Shown piece after piece: positions 1 to 8,600 of a stretch of DNA of 64,000 nucleotides. The DNA is taken from the NCBI RefSeq assembly GCF_021602585.1, contig NZ_BQIP01000001.1, forward strand, positions 496,001 through 560,000, read 5' to 3'. Position 1 is the first letter of the stretch. Each line of letters begins with the position of its first letter. The notes under the pieces were generated by a model. The model made no database searches, had not been told where the DNA came from, and saw nothing but the letters and a program-made list of their open reading frames with translations. Made by a program: the position numbers and the translations under genes. Source of the DNA: Pseudomonas faucium. Lineage in GTDB: Bacteria > Pseudomonadota > Gammaproteobacteria > Pseudomonadales > Pseudomonadaceae.

Positions 1-1
1 A

Positions 2-382
2 TTCGTCGATCACCCTGCGCGGTGGAAGGCACTGATTGCCGATGACCTGGTCTGGGAGCTTCCCTACGCACCCAGCCTGGGCCACCCCGAGCGGCTGGTC
101 GGCCGGGAGCAGGTGCTGAACCACGTCGGCTGGTTCATCCAGGCAGTGGAAAACTTCCGTTTCCAGGACTTGCGCATCCATGCCTTCGCCGACCCCAGCA
201 TGGCCGTCGCCGAGGTCAAAGCAGAAGGGCTGATCCGCGCGACCGGCAGAATCTATCGCCAGCAATACGTGCTGTTCTGCCGCGTCGAACACGGCAGCAT
301 CGCGCACCTGCGCGAGTACTTCGACCCGGTTCGTGCTGCCTACTCACTGGACGAGCCGCTGGCGTGGCCGTCGCAAGGGTAG
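2..382 (+). CDS. SnoaL-like (NTF2-fold) protein, 5' partial
   Basis: The reading frame is open from base 2, so the gene begins before the window; an internal ATG lies at 113 but clear coding sequence precedes it. About 126 residues are visible. The order of conserved aromatic and charged positions (a W-E-L-P strand, a G-R-E helix region, then a C-terminal strand ending R-E-Y-F-D-P) is that of SnoaL-like or NTF2-like ketosteroid-isomerase-fold proteins. Members of this fold are small cytoplasmic enzymes or ligand-binding proteins, and the substrate cannot be told from sequence. It ends with TAG at 380-382, ahead of a small gene on the same strand. Family call is fairly safe; function is unknown. 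Confidence 0.7.
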   Translation, partial: FVDHPARWKALIADDLVWELPYAPSLGHPERLVGREQVLNHVGWFIQAVENFRFQDLRIHAFADPSMAVAEVKAEGLIRATGRIYRQQYVLFCRVEHGSIAHLREYFDPVRAAYSLDEPLAWPSQG

Positions 383-428
383 TCATGTACCCTTGCCCCG
401 CACCCTTCAATCGCTGCGGAAATCGCCC

Positions 429-734
429 TTGTCCCCCACCCCCTTGACCCCCCGCGAGGCCTACCAGGTACTGCGCGACATCGCCCTGGGCATCCGCAGC
501 ATGCGCCGCGTCAGCGAGCAACCCTGGGATTCGGGCCAGATCACGGTGGAGGTCGAGGGTTGGCTGCTCACCCTGTGCAGCGCTGGTAGCGCGCTGGACC
601 ATTGCGCCAGCTGCCAGGCACCGGATGGCAGGGCCTATGTCTTGGGCTCCGGGCAAAGGTTCGGCACCCACCCGGTCGAATTGATGAGCACCTGGGAGCT
701 CAAGCAGGTGCAAACGATGCTCGCAGCCCTCTAG
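429..734 (+). CDS. small conserved-looking protein of unknown function
   Basis: About 101 residues if translation starts at the TTG at 429; the frame is open further upstream (an ATG at 333 lies inside the previous gene) but has no convincing start there, and the ribosome site before 429 is weak. The product has no signal peptide or membrane segment. It contains two cysteines in a C-x-x-C spacing near the middle (C-A-S-C), a W-L-L-T-L strand and a closing helix. It resembles a family of Pseudomonas hypothetical proteins that begin with a T-P-R-E-A-Y-Q-V-L-R-type helix; I do not recognise a function. Its TAG stop lies in the palindrome CTAG, which also holds the stop of the convergent AraC gene. 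Confidence 0.55.
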   Translation: MSPTPLTPREAYQVLRDIALGIRSMRRVSEQPWDSGQITVEVEGWLLTLCSAGSALDHCASCQAPDGRAYVLGSGQRFGTHPVELMSTWELKQVQTMLAAL

Positions 735-1687
735 GCCTCGGCCGCCTCTACCCGCCGCGCATCCCGCCTTACCGCCTGGGGCGGCACGCCGAAGCCGCGC
801 ATGAACACCTCGCGCATGTGCCGGCGGTCGCGGAACCCGGTTTCCCTGGCCACCACATCCAGGCCGTGGCGGCTCTGCTCGATCATCACCCGCGCCGCCT
901 CCAGGCGCAGGCTTTCCACGGCCTTGGCCGGTGATTGGCCGGTTTCGGCGGTGAACACCCGGGTGAATTGCCGGGGGCTCAGGTGCACTACCTCGGCAAG
1001 CTCCTCGACACTGAGCGGGCGGCCCAGGTGCTTGCGGGCGTAGTCCAGAGCGGTTTGGATGCGGTCCGACTTCGGCGCCAGCGTAAGCAGTTCGGAATGC
1101 TGGGACTGCCCGCCGGAACGGCGCTGGTGCATGACCAGCCGATGCGCCACCGCGCGCGCCATTTCCGCGCCCAGGTCCTTTTCCACCATGCCCAGTGCCA
1201 TGTCCAATGCGGCGGTCATGCCGGCGGAGGTCCACACCGGCCCGTCGACGATGAAGATCCGGTCTGGCTCCACTTCGACTTGCGGGTGCAGGTCGGCGAA
1301 CGCCTTGGCATAGGCCCAGTGGGTGGTCGCCCGGCGCCCGTCGAGTACGCCGGCCTGGGCCAGCACGAAGGTGCCGGTGCACAGGCCCGCGGTGCGGCGC
1401 GCGCCGGCCACGAAACTGCGCACGCCAGCCAGCACCGCTTCGCCGGGCGGCGTCAGCGGGGTCAAGGTGCCGGTGATCATCCAGGTGTCAGCCAGCCCTG
1501 GCGCCCCCAGCGCCAGGGTGTCCATGTGCATGCCCAGCGACGAACGCACCAGGCCGCCGCCGACGGAGAAGTTGTGGATGCTGTAGACCGCTTCGCCGGC
1601 CACGATATTGGCGAACTCGAAGACGGACTGGGTTGCCAGGGACATGACCTGGAAGCCTTCGGTAATCAGGTAGCCGACGCGGTGCAT
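731..1687 (-). CDS. GlxA-type AraC family transcriptional regulator
   Basis: A 318-residue protein with the two-part GlxA layout. An N-terminal DJ-1/PfpI-like (class I amidotransferase fold) domain spans about residues 1-170, with a nucleophile-elbow-like C-T-G-T motif. A C-terminal AraC double helix-turn-helix spans about residues 210-310 (P-L-S-V-E-E-L-A and L-S-P-R-Q-F-T-R helices, then a second HTH ending G-V-P-P-Q-A-V-R-R). Such regulators sense small molecules through the N-domain and usually activate neighbouring genes. The ATG at 1687 is preceded by GAGGAG at proper spacing. It is divergent from the SDR gene at 1794, its most likely target. The inducer is unknown. Confidence 0.9.
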   Translation of the reverse strand: MHRVGYLITEGFQVMSLATQSVFEFANIVAGEAVYSIHNFSVGGGLVRSSLGMHMDTLALGAPGLADTWMITGTLTPLTPPGEAVLAGVRSFVAGARRTAGLCTGTFVLAQAGVLDGRRATTHWAYAKAFADLHPQVEVEPDRIFIVDGPVWTSAGMTAALDMALGMVEKDLGAEMARAVAHRLVMHQRRSGGQSQHSELLTLAPKSDRIQTALDYARKHLGRPLSVEELAEVVHLSPRQFTRVFTAETGQSPAKAVESLRLEAARVMIEQSRHGLDVVARETGFRDRRHMREVFMRGFGVPPQAVRRDARRVEAAEA

Positions 1688-1793
1688 GGCGTGCTCCTCA
1701 TGGGATGTCCCGAAATACTACCTTATGCGTCATTCAAGCCATAGCGCGCTTTCTGCATCATGGCTGCACACCCAACCGCAACGGAGCAGGACC
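1688..1793. promoter_or_regulatory. divergent promoter region between AraC regulator and SDR gene
   Basis: A 106-base spacer between two divergently transcribed starts. It holds both ribosome sites (GAGGAG for the regulator, GGAGCAGG for the SDR gene). Promoters for both directions must lie here or just inside the genes. No confident -35/-10 pair was assigned. Confidence 0.4.
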
Positions 1794-2588
1794 ATGACTC
1801 ACGCATTCAAAGGCACCGCGCTGATCACCGGCGCATCCACCGGCATCGGTTCGCTGTATGCCGAGGGCCTGGCCCGCCGGGGCTATGACCTGGTGCTGGT
1901 GGCGCGCAACCGCGAGCGGCTGAACGCGCTGGCCAGCCGGCTGACCGAGCAAACCCGGCAGAACGTCGAGGTGTTGCCGGCCGACCTTGCCAACGCCGCC
2001 GACCTGGCCCGGGTCGAGGGCAAACTGCGCAAGGATGCCAGCATCACCTTGCTGGTCAACAACGCCGGTGTCGGCACCCACACCCCATTGCTCGACAGCG
2101 ACGTCGAGCGCATGGCCGAAATGATCAGCCTCAACATCACCGCCCTCACCCGCCTCACCTACGCCGCCATGCCAGGCTTCGTCGCCCGCGGGCAAGGCGC
2201 GGTGATCAACATCTCGTCGGTGGTCAGCCTCGCACCGGAGCTGCTCAATGGCGTGTACGGCGGCAGCAAGGCCTACGTCACCGCCTTCACCCACTCTCTG
2301 CACCAGGAGTTCGCCGGCCAGGGCATCCAGGTCCAGGCCGTGCTCCCCGGTGCCACCGCCACCGACTTCTGGGCGATCGGCGGCTTGCCGGTCAGCAACC
2401 TCGACCCTGGCATCGTGATGTCGGCCCAGGACCTGGTCGACGGCGCCCTGCAGGACTTCGAAAACGGCGTGCTGATCTCCATCCCGTCGCTGCACGACCT
2501 GCAGGCATTCGAGCAGTACGAAGCCAGCCGCAAGGCCTTGCTCGGCCAGCTTTCCAGCAACCAGCTGGCGTCGCGCTACAGCCACTGA
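1794..2588 (+). CDS. SDR family NAD(P)-dependent oxidoreductase
   Basis: A 264-residue classical short-chain dehydrogenase/reductase. It shows the cofactor motif T-G-A-S-T-G-I-G (residues 12-19), the N-N-A-G motif (89-92) and the catalytic set N114, S142, Y155 and K159. The substrate cannot be read from sequence. The ATG at 1794 follows a strong GGAGCAGG; an upstream in-frame ATG at 1686 lies in the regulator's promoter region and is unlikely. It is divergent from a GlxA-type AraC regulator that probably controls it. It ends just before a palindromic hairpin shared with the convergent LysR gene. Confidence 0.92.
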   Translation: MTHAFKGTALITGASTGIGSLYAEGLARRGYDLVLVARNRERLNALASRLTEQTRQNVEVLPADLANAADLARVEGKLRKDASITLLVNNAGVGTHTPLLDSDVERMAEMISLNITALTRLTYAAMPGFVARGQGAVINISSVVSLAPELLNGVYGGSKAYVTAFTHSLHQEFAGQGIQVQAVLPGATATDFWAIGGLPVSNLDPGIVMSAQDLVDGALQDFENGVLISIPSLHDLQAFEQYEASRKALLGQLSSNQLASRYSH

Positions 2589-2600
2589 CTGCGCAGGAAT

Positions 2601-2628
2601 CGAGTGGAGTACAAATGTACTCCACTCG
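2601..2628. terminator. bidirectional hairpin between convergent genes
   Basis: A nearly perfect 28-base palindrome (13-base arms around AA) sits between the SDR stop and the stop of the minus-strand LysR gene. It has no long T run, so it is a likely but not classical intrinsic terminator serving both directions. Confidence 0.55.
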
Positions 2629-2640
2629 CTAATCTGGCCA

Positions 2641-3570
2641 TTATTGCGCCCGCCGGGCCCCGTGCGGGCCAAGCCGTTCGGCCAGGTAGTCGAGCAGCGC
2701 CTTCACCTTCGGCAACCCTTCGCGGCTCTTGAGCCAGACCAGGTTCATGGGCAAGCCATCGGTGGCCAGCGCGGGCAGTACCTCGACGAGCTCGCCGCCT
2801 TCCAGGTACGGCTGCACCAGCCAGGTAGGCAGTTGCCCGATGCCGTGGCCGGCCAGGATCGCCGAAACCTCCCCTTCGCCATCGCCAACCGCGATGCGTG
2901 ACGGCATCACCCGCCGCTCCATCTCGCCGGGCTGGCGGCCCTTGAAATACCAGGGGCTCACCAGGCCGGCGGCATCCAGATAACCGATGCAGTGGTGGTG
3001 TTCCAGGTCTCGCTCGGCCACAGGCTCGCCATGCGCCTGCAGGTAGGCCGGCGAGGCACAGAAGATCAGGCGCTGCGCGCCGAAATAGCGGTGCCCCAGC
3101 GTGGCCGGCCAGGCATCGTTGCCGCCAATGCGCACGACGATGTCGACACCGTCGTGGACCGGGTCGATGAAGCGATCGGAAAAGGAAATGTGCGGCTGCA
3201 GCAGCGGGTGCTGATGGACGAAATCCCAGATCAGCGGCAGCACATGCTGGCGCCCGAAGGATGCGGGCAGGTCGATGCGCACCCGGCCGTGGGGCTCGTG
3301 GCTTTCATTGACGATGGCCAGCTCCACTTCTTCAAGGTCGGCGAGCACCGCCGTGCAGGTGCGGTAGAACGTGGTGCCGGCTTCGGTCAGCGCCAGCTGG
3401 CGGGTGGTGCGCCGAAACAGCCGCGCACCGATGCGTTTTTCCAGCCGGGCAATGCCCTTGCTCACCGCCGAGCTGGTCAGCCCCAGGCGCTCGGCAGCGG
3501 CCGTGAAGCTGCCCACGTCCGCCACCGTGACGAACACGTCGATGCCCTTCAGGCGCTCAGAGGAATACAT
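2641..3570 (-). CDS. LysR family transcriptional regulator
   Basis: A 309-residue LTTR. The winged HTH covers about residues 5-62 (G-S-F-T-A-A-A-E-R-L-G-L-T-S-S-A-V-S-K), followed by the linker helix and a two-lobe periplasmic-binding-like effector domain. The start at 3570 is chosen because GAGGCGG lies just upstream; an ATG at 3585 is in frame but poorly placed. It belongs to the large group of LTTRs found beside oxidoreductase genes in Pseudomonas. It is divergent from the alkene reductase at 3708 and is its probable regulator. The ligand is unknown. Confidence 0.9.
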   Translation of the reverse strand: MYSSERLKGIDVFVTVADVGSFTAAAERLGLTSSAVSKGIARLEKRIGARLFRRTTRQLALTEAGTTFYRTCTAVLADLEEVELAIVNESHEPHGRVRIDLPASFGRQHVLPLIWDFVHQHPLLQPHISFSDRFIDPVHDGVDIVVRIGGNDAWPATLGHRYFGAQRLIFCASPAYLQAHGEPVAERDLEHHHCIGYLDAAGLVSPWYFKGRQPGEMERRVMPSRIAVGDGEGEVSAILAGHGIGQLPTWLVQPYLEGGELVEVLPALATDGLPMNLVWLKSREGLPKVKALLDYLAERLGPHGARRAQ

Positions 3571-3707
3571 GGCGCGCCGCCTCATTCGTGAATTCTATTC
3601 CGTTCACTTGGTAATAATCTCCGTAAATCACCGGTAATTTCTCAAATATCCTAGGGGAAATGTCCGGCGCAGCACAGCCTGCGATTCACACCTTACGGAG
3701 GCGCTCA
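3571..3707. promoter_or_regulatory. divergent regulatory region, LysR gene / alkene reductase
   Basis: This 137-base spacer is clearly AT-richer than its surroundings. Around 3610-3645 it contains repeated GGTAAT-like words and T-N11-A spacings of the kind LysR proteins bind. Exact operator and promoter positions are not resolved. The ribosome site of the reductase (CGGAGG) ends the region. Confidence 0.4.
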
Positions 3708-4829
3708 ATGAGCCTGTTCGACCCCTACACACTTGGCGATCAAACCCTCGGCAACCGTTTCGTCATGGCGCCGATGACGCGCTCGCGTTCACCGCAGGAC
3801 ATCCCCACCGTCGAGACGGCGCTCTACTACGCCCAGCGAGCAACGGCTGGCCTGATCGTTTCGGAAGGCACGCCAATCTCCCGTGAAGGCCAGGGTTACC
3901 TGTTCAACCCAGGCATCTACACCCCCGAGCAGATCGCCGGCTGGCGTTTGGTCACCGACTCGGTGCACAGCGTCGGCGGCAAGATCTTCGCGCAGCTGTG
4001 GCACGTCGGCCGCGTCTCGCACACCTCGATCCAGGCAGGCGGCGCAGCGCCGGTCAGCGCCAGCAGCAAGGTGGCCGCGGGCGCTTTCGCCTTCGGCTAC
4101 GACGAACAAGGCGCGGCAGGCTTCCTGCAGACCTCGGTGCCACGCCAGCTCGCCACCAACGAGGTGGCGCGGGTGGTCCGCGACTTTGCCCAGGCAGCGG
4201 CCAATGCCATCGAAGCCGGTTTTGACGGCGTCGAGATCCACGGCGCCAATGGCTACCTGATCGAGCAGTTCCTCAACCCGCAGGTCAACGACCGCACCGA
4301 CCACTACGGCCCGCAAAGCCTGGAAAACCGCCTGCGCTTCGTGTTCGAGGTGGTCGATGCGGTGAGTGCGCGCATTGGCAAGGCGCGGGTGGGCATTCGC
4401 ATCTCGCCTTACGGCCAGCTGATGGACATGCCGCTGTACCCGCAGATCGACGAGACCTACGGCGCGCTTTGCGCAGGCCTGGGCCAGCGCGGCATTGCCT
4501 ACGTGCACGTGATGGACCAGACGCATTTCTTCCTGCGTTCGGAAACCGCCCAAGCCCGTGAACAGGCGTTGAACGCGCTGCTGCGCAATTGCCGCCAGGC
4601 ACTGGGCTCGACCACCTTGATCCTGGCCGGCGACCTGACCGTCGAGCGTGCCCAGGCGCTGGTGGCAAGCGGCCTGATCGACCTGCCGGCGTTCGGCCAG
4701 CCGTTCATCGCCAACCCCGACCTGGTCGCGCGCTTCAGGAACGGCTGGCCGCTGACCCAGCCCAACCGCGATACCTACTATGGCGGCAGTATCGAAGGTT
4801 ACCTCGACTACCCGCCGTACACCGCGTAA
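3708..4829 (+). CDS. alkene reductase, old yellow enzyme family
   Basis: A 373-residue FMN-dependent (beta/alpha)8 barrel ene-reductase of the NemA/XenB type. These enzymes use NADPH to reduce activated C=C bonds, nitro compounds or N-ethylmaleimide in the cytoplasm. Visible motifs are the N-terminal A-P-M-T-R-S-R flavin loop (21-27), H178 and N181 for substrate binding with Y183 as proton donor in H-G-A-N-G-Y, and Q-V-N-D-R-T-D-x-Y-G (192-201). The start at 3708 follows CGGAGG; the upstream ATG at 3660 has no such site. A LysR gene is divergent, and a clear terminator follows. Confidence 0.93.
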   Translation: MSLFDPYTLGDQTLGNRFVMAPMTRSRSPQDIPTVETALYYAQRATAGLIVSEGTPISREGQGYLFNPGIYTPEQIAGWRLVTDSVHSVGGKIFAQLWHVGRVSHTSIQAGGAAPVSASSKVAAGAFAFGYDEQGAAGFLQTSVPRQLATNEVARVVRDFAQAAANAIEAGFDGVEIHGANGYLIEQFLNPQVNDRTDHYGPQSLENRLRFVFEVVDAVSARIGKARVGIRISPYGQLMDMPLYPQIDETYGALCAGLGQRGIAYVHVMDQTHFFLRSETAQAREQALNALLRNCRQALGSTTLILAGDLTVERAQALVASGLIDLPAFGQPFIANPDLVARFRNGWPLTQPNRDTYYGGSIEGYLDYPPYTA

Positions 4830-4839
4830 GCCACGCAGA

Positions 4840-4866
4840 AGCCGCCCGTGCACCGGGCGGCTTTTT
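4840..4866. terminator. Rho-independent terminator
   Basis: Perfect 9-base stem (4840-4848 with 4854-4862), five-base loop and a run of T at 4862-4866. It terminates the reductase gene, and its T run touches the stop of the convergent LysE gene. Confidence 0.9.
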
Positions 4867-5492
4867 CACTTCTGCCCGAGCGCCACGATCGACACGCCCG
4901 AGGCCACGAAGGTCGCGCCCGCGCCCACATTCAGCCCCTTCACCAACCTTGGGCGCTCACGCAACGAGCGGGTAAGCGCGGTGGCAAACACCCCCATCAG
5001 GGCAAAGCCAACGGCGGTCAGCACCGCGAACCACAGCCCGTACACCAGCATCTGCACGGTCACCGAGCCGCGTTGCGGGTCGACGAACTGCGGGATGAAC
5101 GCAAGCACGAAAAGGCCTGGCTTGGGGTTGAGCGCCGCCGAAAGAAAGCCGGTCAGGAAGATGCTCGGCAGCGACTGGCGCGCCACCGGCTCGAAATTGA
5201 ACAGGTTGCGGCTGCGCAGCACCTTGATGCCCAGCCACAGCAGGTAGCCCGCGCCAATCAGCTTGACCACCCAGAACGCCACCGCCGAGGTCTGCATCAG
5301 CAAGGTCAGGCCAAGCGCAGCTGCAGTTACGTGAAAGAGAATGCCAACGCCCGACGACAGCCCCGAGGCAATCGCCGCAGCCTTGCCCTGGCTCAGGCCA
5401 CGGCCGATGGCGAGCAGGTTGTCCGGCCCCGGGGACATGACCAGCAGCAGGCAGGCCAGGGTGTACGCAAGCCAGGTATCGAGTGGGAACAT
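4866..5492 (-). CDS. LysE family amino-acid/metabolite exporter
   Basis: A 208-residue inner-membrane protein with about six hydrophobic segments. It carries the family's M-S-P-G-P-D motif near residue 20 and the G-x-x-x-G-x-x-F-H region near residue 47. RhtB/LysE proteins export amino acids or homoserine-lactone-like compounds by proton exchange; the cargo here is unknown. The ATG at 5492 is preceded by AAGGAG at good spacing. It is divergent from the giant glucan synthase gene, with a palindrome between them. Confidence 0.9.
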   Translation of the reverse strand: MFPLDTWLAYTLACLLLVMSPGPDNLLAIGRGLSQGKAAAIASGLSSGVGILFHVTAAALGLTLLMQTSAVAFWVVKLIGAGYLLWLGIKVLRSRNLFNFEPVARQSLPSIFLTGFLSAALNPKPGLFVLAFIPQFVDPQRGSVTVQMLVYGLWFAVLTAVGFALMGVFATALTRSLRERPRLVKGLNVGAGATFVASGVSIVALGQK

Positions 5493-5584
5493 CAGCGTTG
5501 CTCCTTGCTGTCAGGGGGTATCCAACCCTCGGGAGTCCACACGATAGAGGGTAATTCGTCCTCCCGACAAGCCAGCGCCCAAGG

Positions 5585-5606
5585 GTCTGTTCGCTACCGA
5601 ACAGAC
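5585..5606. promoter_or_regulatory. 22-base inverted repeat, possible operator
   Basis: Two 9-base arms (GTCTGTTCG and CGAACAGAC) surround CTAC in the 177-base divergent spacer between the LysE gene and the glucan synthase gene. The size fits a dimeric repressor site. There is no T run and no regulator gene next to it, so its role is a guess. Confidence 0.35.
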
Positions 5607-5669
5607 CGCCCGGGCGGCCCACGTCAGACTGGACGCTGACCGGCTACTCCTCGGTACCCCAGGCTCCTG

Positions 5670-8600
5670 ATGAACAACCCTTGGCTTCGCGCACTCGCCT
5701 TCGTCAAACGCCTCCCAGGGCTTGCCCGCCGCTGGCGCTCGCCGCGCCACCGGTTCAGCTACGAAAGCCTGCTGCGCTCGGGGTTGTACAACGCCCGGCA
5801 GATGGCCGAACACGGTACCTTGCTGGCCAGCCAGCACCGCCTGAGCCAGCTCCCCGCCGACGATGCGCTGCTCGGCCGCCTGGCCGACAACGAACGCATG
5901 CTCGCCAGCAGCTGCGCCGCGCTCGCCGCCGCCCTGCCCGGCTCACGCCCGGCGTTGCCTGCGGCGCAGTGGCTGCTGGACAACTTCTACCTGGTCGAAA
6001 CCCATATCCGCATCGCCAAGCGCCACCTGCCCAGCGACTACAGCCTGCAGCTGCCGCGCCTGGACAGCGGCCCCTCGACCGGCCTGCCACGGGTCTATGA
6101 CATCGCCCTGGAAACCATCTCCCACGGCGATGGCCGCTTCGATGCCGAGAGCCTGAGCCGGTTCGTCGAGGCCTATCAGCAAACCGCCACGCTGACCCTC
6201 GGCGAGCTGTGGGCGATCCCGATCATGCTGCGCCTGGCGCTGATCGAAAACCTGCGGCGGGTGGCGGCGCGGGTCATGGCCAACTGGGCCGACCGCGACC
6301 AGGCCAATACCTGGGCCGACCGCCTGGGCGAAACCGCCGAGCGCGATGCCAAGAGCGTGGTGCTGGTGGTGGCCGACATGGCCCGCTCGGACCCACCGAT
6401 GACCGCCGCCTTCGTCGCCGAACTGGCCAGGCGCCTGCAAGGCCACAGCGCCACCCTGACCCAGCCGCTGGCCTGGGTCGAGCAGGTGCTTGCCGAATCG
6501 GCGCTGAGCATCGAGCGCTATGTGCAGCTCGATGCCCAGCAACAGGCCATCGACCAGGTGTCGATCAGCAACAGCATCGGCAGCTTGCGGCTGCTCTCGA
6601 CCATCGACTGGCGGCTGTTCGTCGAGCACCTGAGCCACGTGGAGCAGGCCCTTTGCCGCGACCCGGCCGCAGTCTACCCGGCCATGGATTTTGCCAGCCG
6701 CGACCATTACCGGCACATCGTCGAGCGCCTGGCACGCTACAGCGCCTTCAGCGAAGAGGCCGTGGCGCAGGTCGCCATCGAGCTCGCGCAGGCAGCGGCT
6801 GCGCCGGCTGGGGAGGCGGCCGAGCACGTCGGCTACTACCTGGCCGGCGCCGGCCTGCCCGCGCTGGAGCGCCGGCTGCAGGCGCGGGTCGGCCTTGGCG
6901 AGCGTTGGCAGCGCCTGCTGCACCGCGCGCCGCTGGCCTTTTACCTGGTGCCGGTGGTGCTGCTGTCGTGCCTGCTGGCCTGGGGGTTCGTGCGGGCCAT
7001 CGACCTCGCCGGCTGGCCGCTGTGGGTGACCGCGGCCATGGCCGTACCGCTGCTACTGTGCACCAGCCGCCTGGCCATCGGCCTGGTGAACTGGCTGGTG
7101 ACCCTGACCGTGAAGCCGGCCTTCCTGCCGCGCCTGGACTACACCGCCGGCATCCCGGCCGAGGCCTGCACGCTGGTGGTGGTGCCGACCCTGCTGGCGA
7201 CCGCCGAGGATGTCGAGGAGCTGGTCGAAGGCCTGGAGGTGCGCTTTCTGGCCAACCGCGACGCGCACCTGCACTTCGCCCTGCTCAGCGACTTCATGGA
7301 TGCCCAGGCGCAGACCTGCGCCGGCGACCTGGCGCTGCTCGACCAGGCCAGCGAAGGTATCCGCGCCCTGAACCTCAAATACGGCGGCCGCTTCCTGCTG
7401 CTGCACCGGCCTCGGCTGTGGAACGCCAGCGAAGGCGTGTGGATGGGCCTGGAGCGCAAGCGCGGCAAGCTCGCCGCGCTCAATGCCCTGTTGCGTGGGC
7501 GCGGCGGCGATTGCTTCATGCGCATCGTCGGCGACCTGCAGGCGCTCGGGCAGGTGCGCTATGTGATCACCCTGGACACCGACACCCAGCTGCCGCACGG
7601 GGTGGCGCAGAAACTGGTCGGCGCCCTGCAGCACCCGTTGAACCGTGCGCGTTTCGACCCGCACACAGGGCGTATCTGCGCAGGCTACGCGATCCTGCAG
7701 CCGCGGGTAGGCATTAGCCTGCCGAGCGTGGCGCGCTCGACCTACGCCCGCCTGTACGGCAGCGATGCCGGGGTCGACCCCTATACCCAGGCCGTTTCCG
7801 ACGTTTACCAGGACCTGTTTCTCAGCGGCTCTTTCATCGGCAAGGGCATCTATGCGGTGGACGCCTTCGAGCGCGCCCTGGACGGGCGCTTCGCCGACAA
7901 TCGCGTGCTCAGCCACGACCTGATCGAAGGCTGCTACGCCCACGCCGGCCTGCTCAGCGACGTGCAGTTGTTCGAAGCTTACCCGGCGCGCTACAGCGCC
8001 GATATCAAGCGCCGCCACCGCTGGGTCCGCGGCGACTGGCAATTGCTGCCTTGGCTGCTGCCCGGCAACGGCCAGGCACGCGGCGCACTCAGCGCCCTGT
8101 CGCGCTGGAAGATCTTCGACAACCTGCGCCGCAGCCTGGAGCCGGCAGCGCTGCTGGCGGTGCTGCTATGGGGCTGGCTGGCCAGCGCCACGCCGTTGGC
8201 CTGGACAGTGGCGCTGCTCGGCTTGCTGCTGACACGCCCGCTGCTGGACAGCCTGCTCGAATTGCTCGACAAGACCACCGATGTGCCGTTTGGCCAACAC
8301 CTGCGTGCGGCCCTGCGCACCTCGGGCACCTTCTTCGTGCGGGCCGGGCTGTCGTTGGCGTGGCTGCCGTTCGAGGCCGGCAACAGCCTGGACGCCATCC
8401 TGCGCACATTGTGGCGGCTGCTGGTGAGCAAGCGCCGCCTGCTGCAATGGAACCCCTCGCGCGAAGATGAACGCAGCAGCGCCGACAGCCTGCCGGCGGT
8501 GTACCGCCAGCAGTGGCTGCAGCCGGCTTTGGCCCTGCTGCTGGCCGCGGCCTTGCTGGCCAAGCCCGCCGTGCTGTTGCTGGCCTCGCCGATTCTCACC

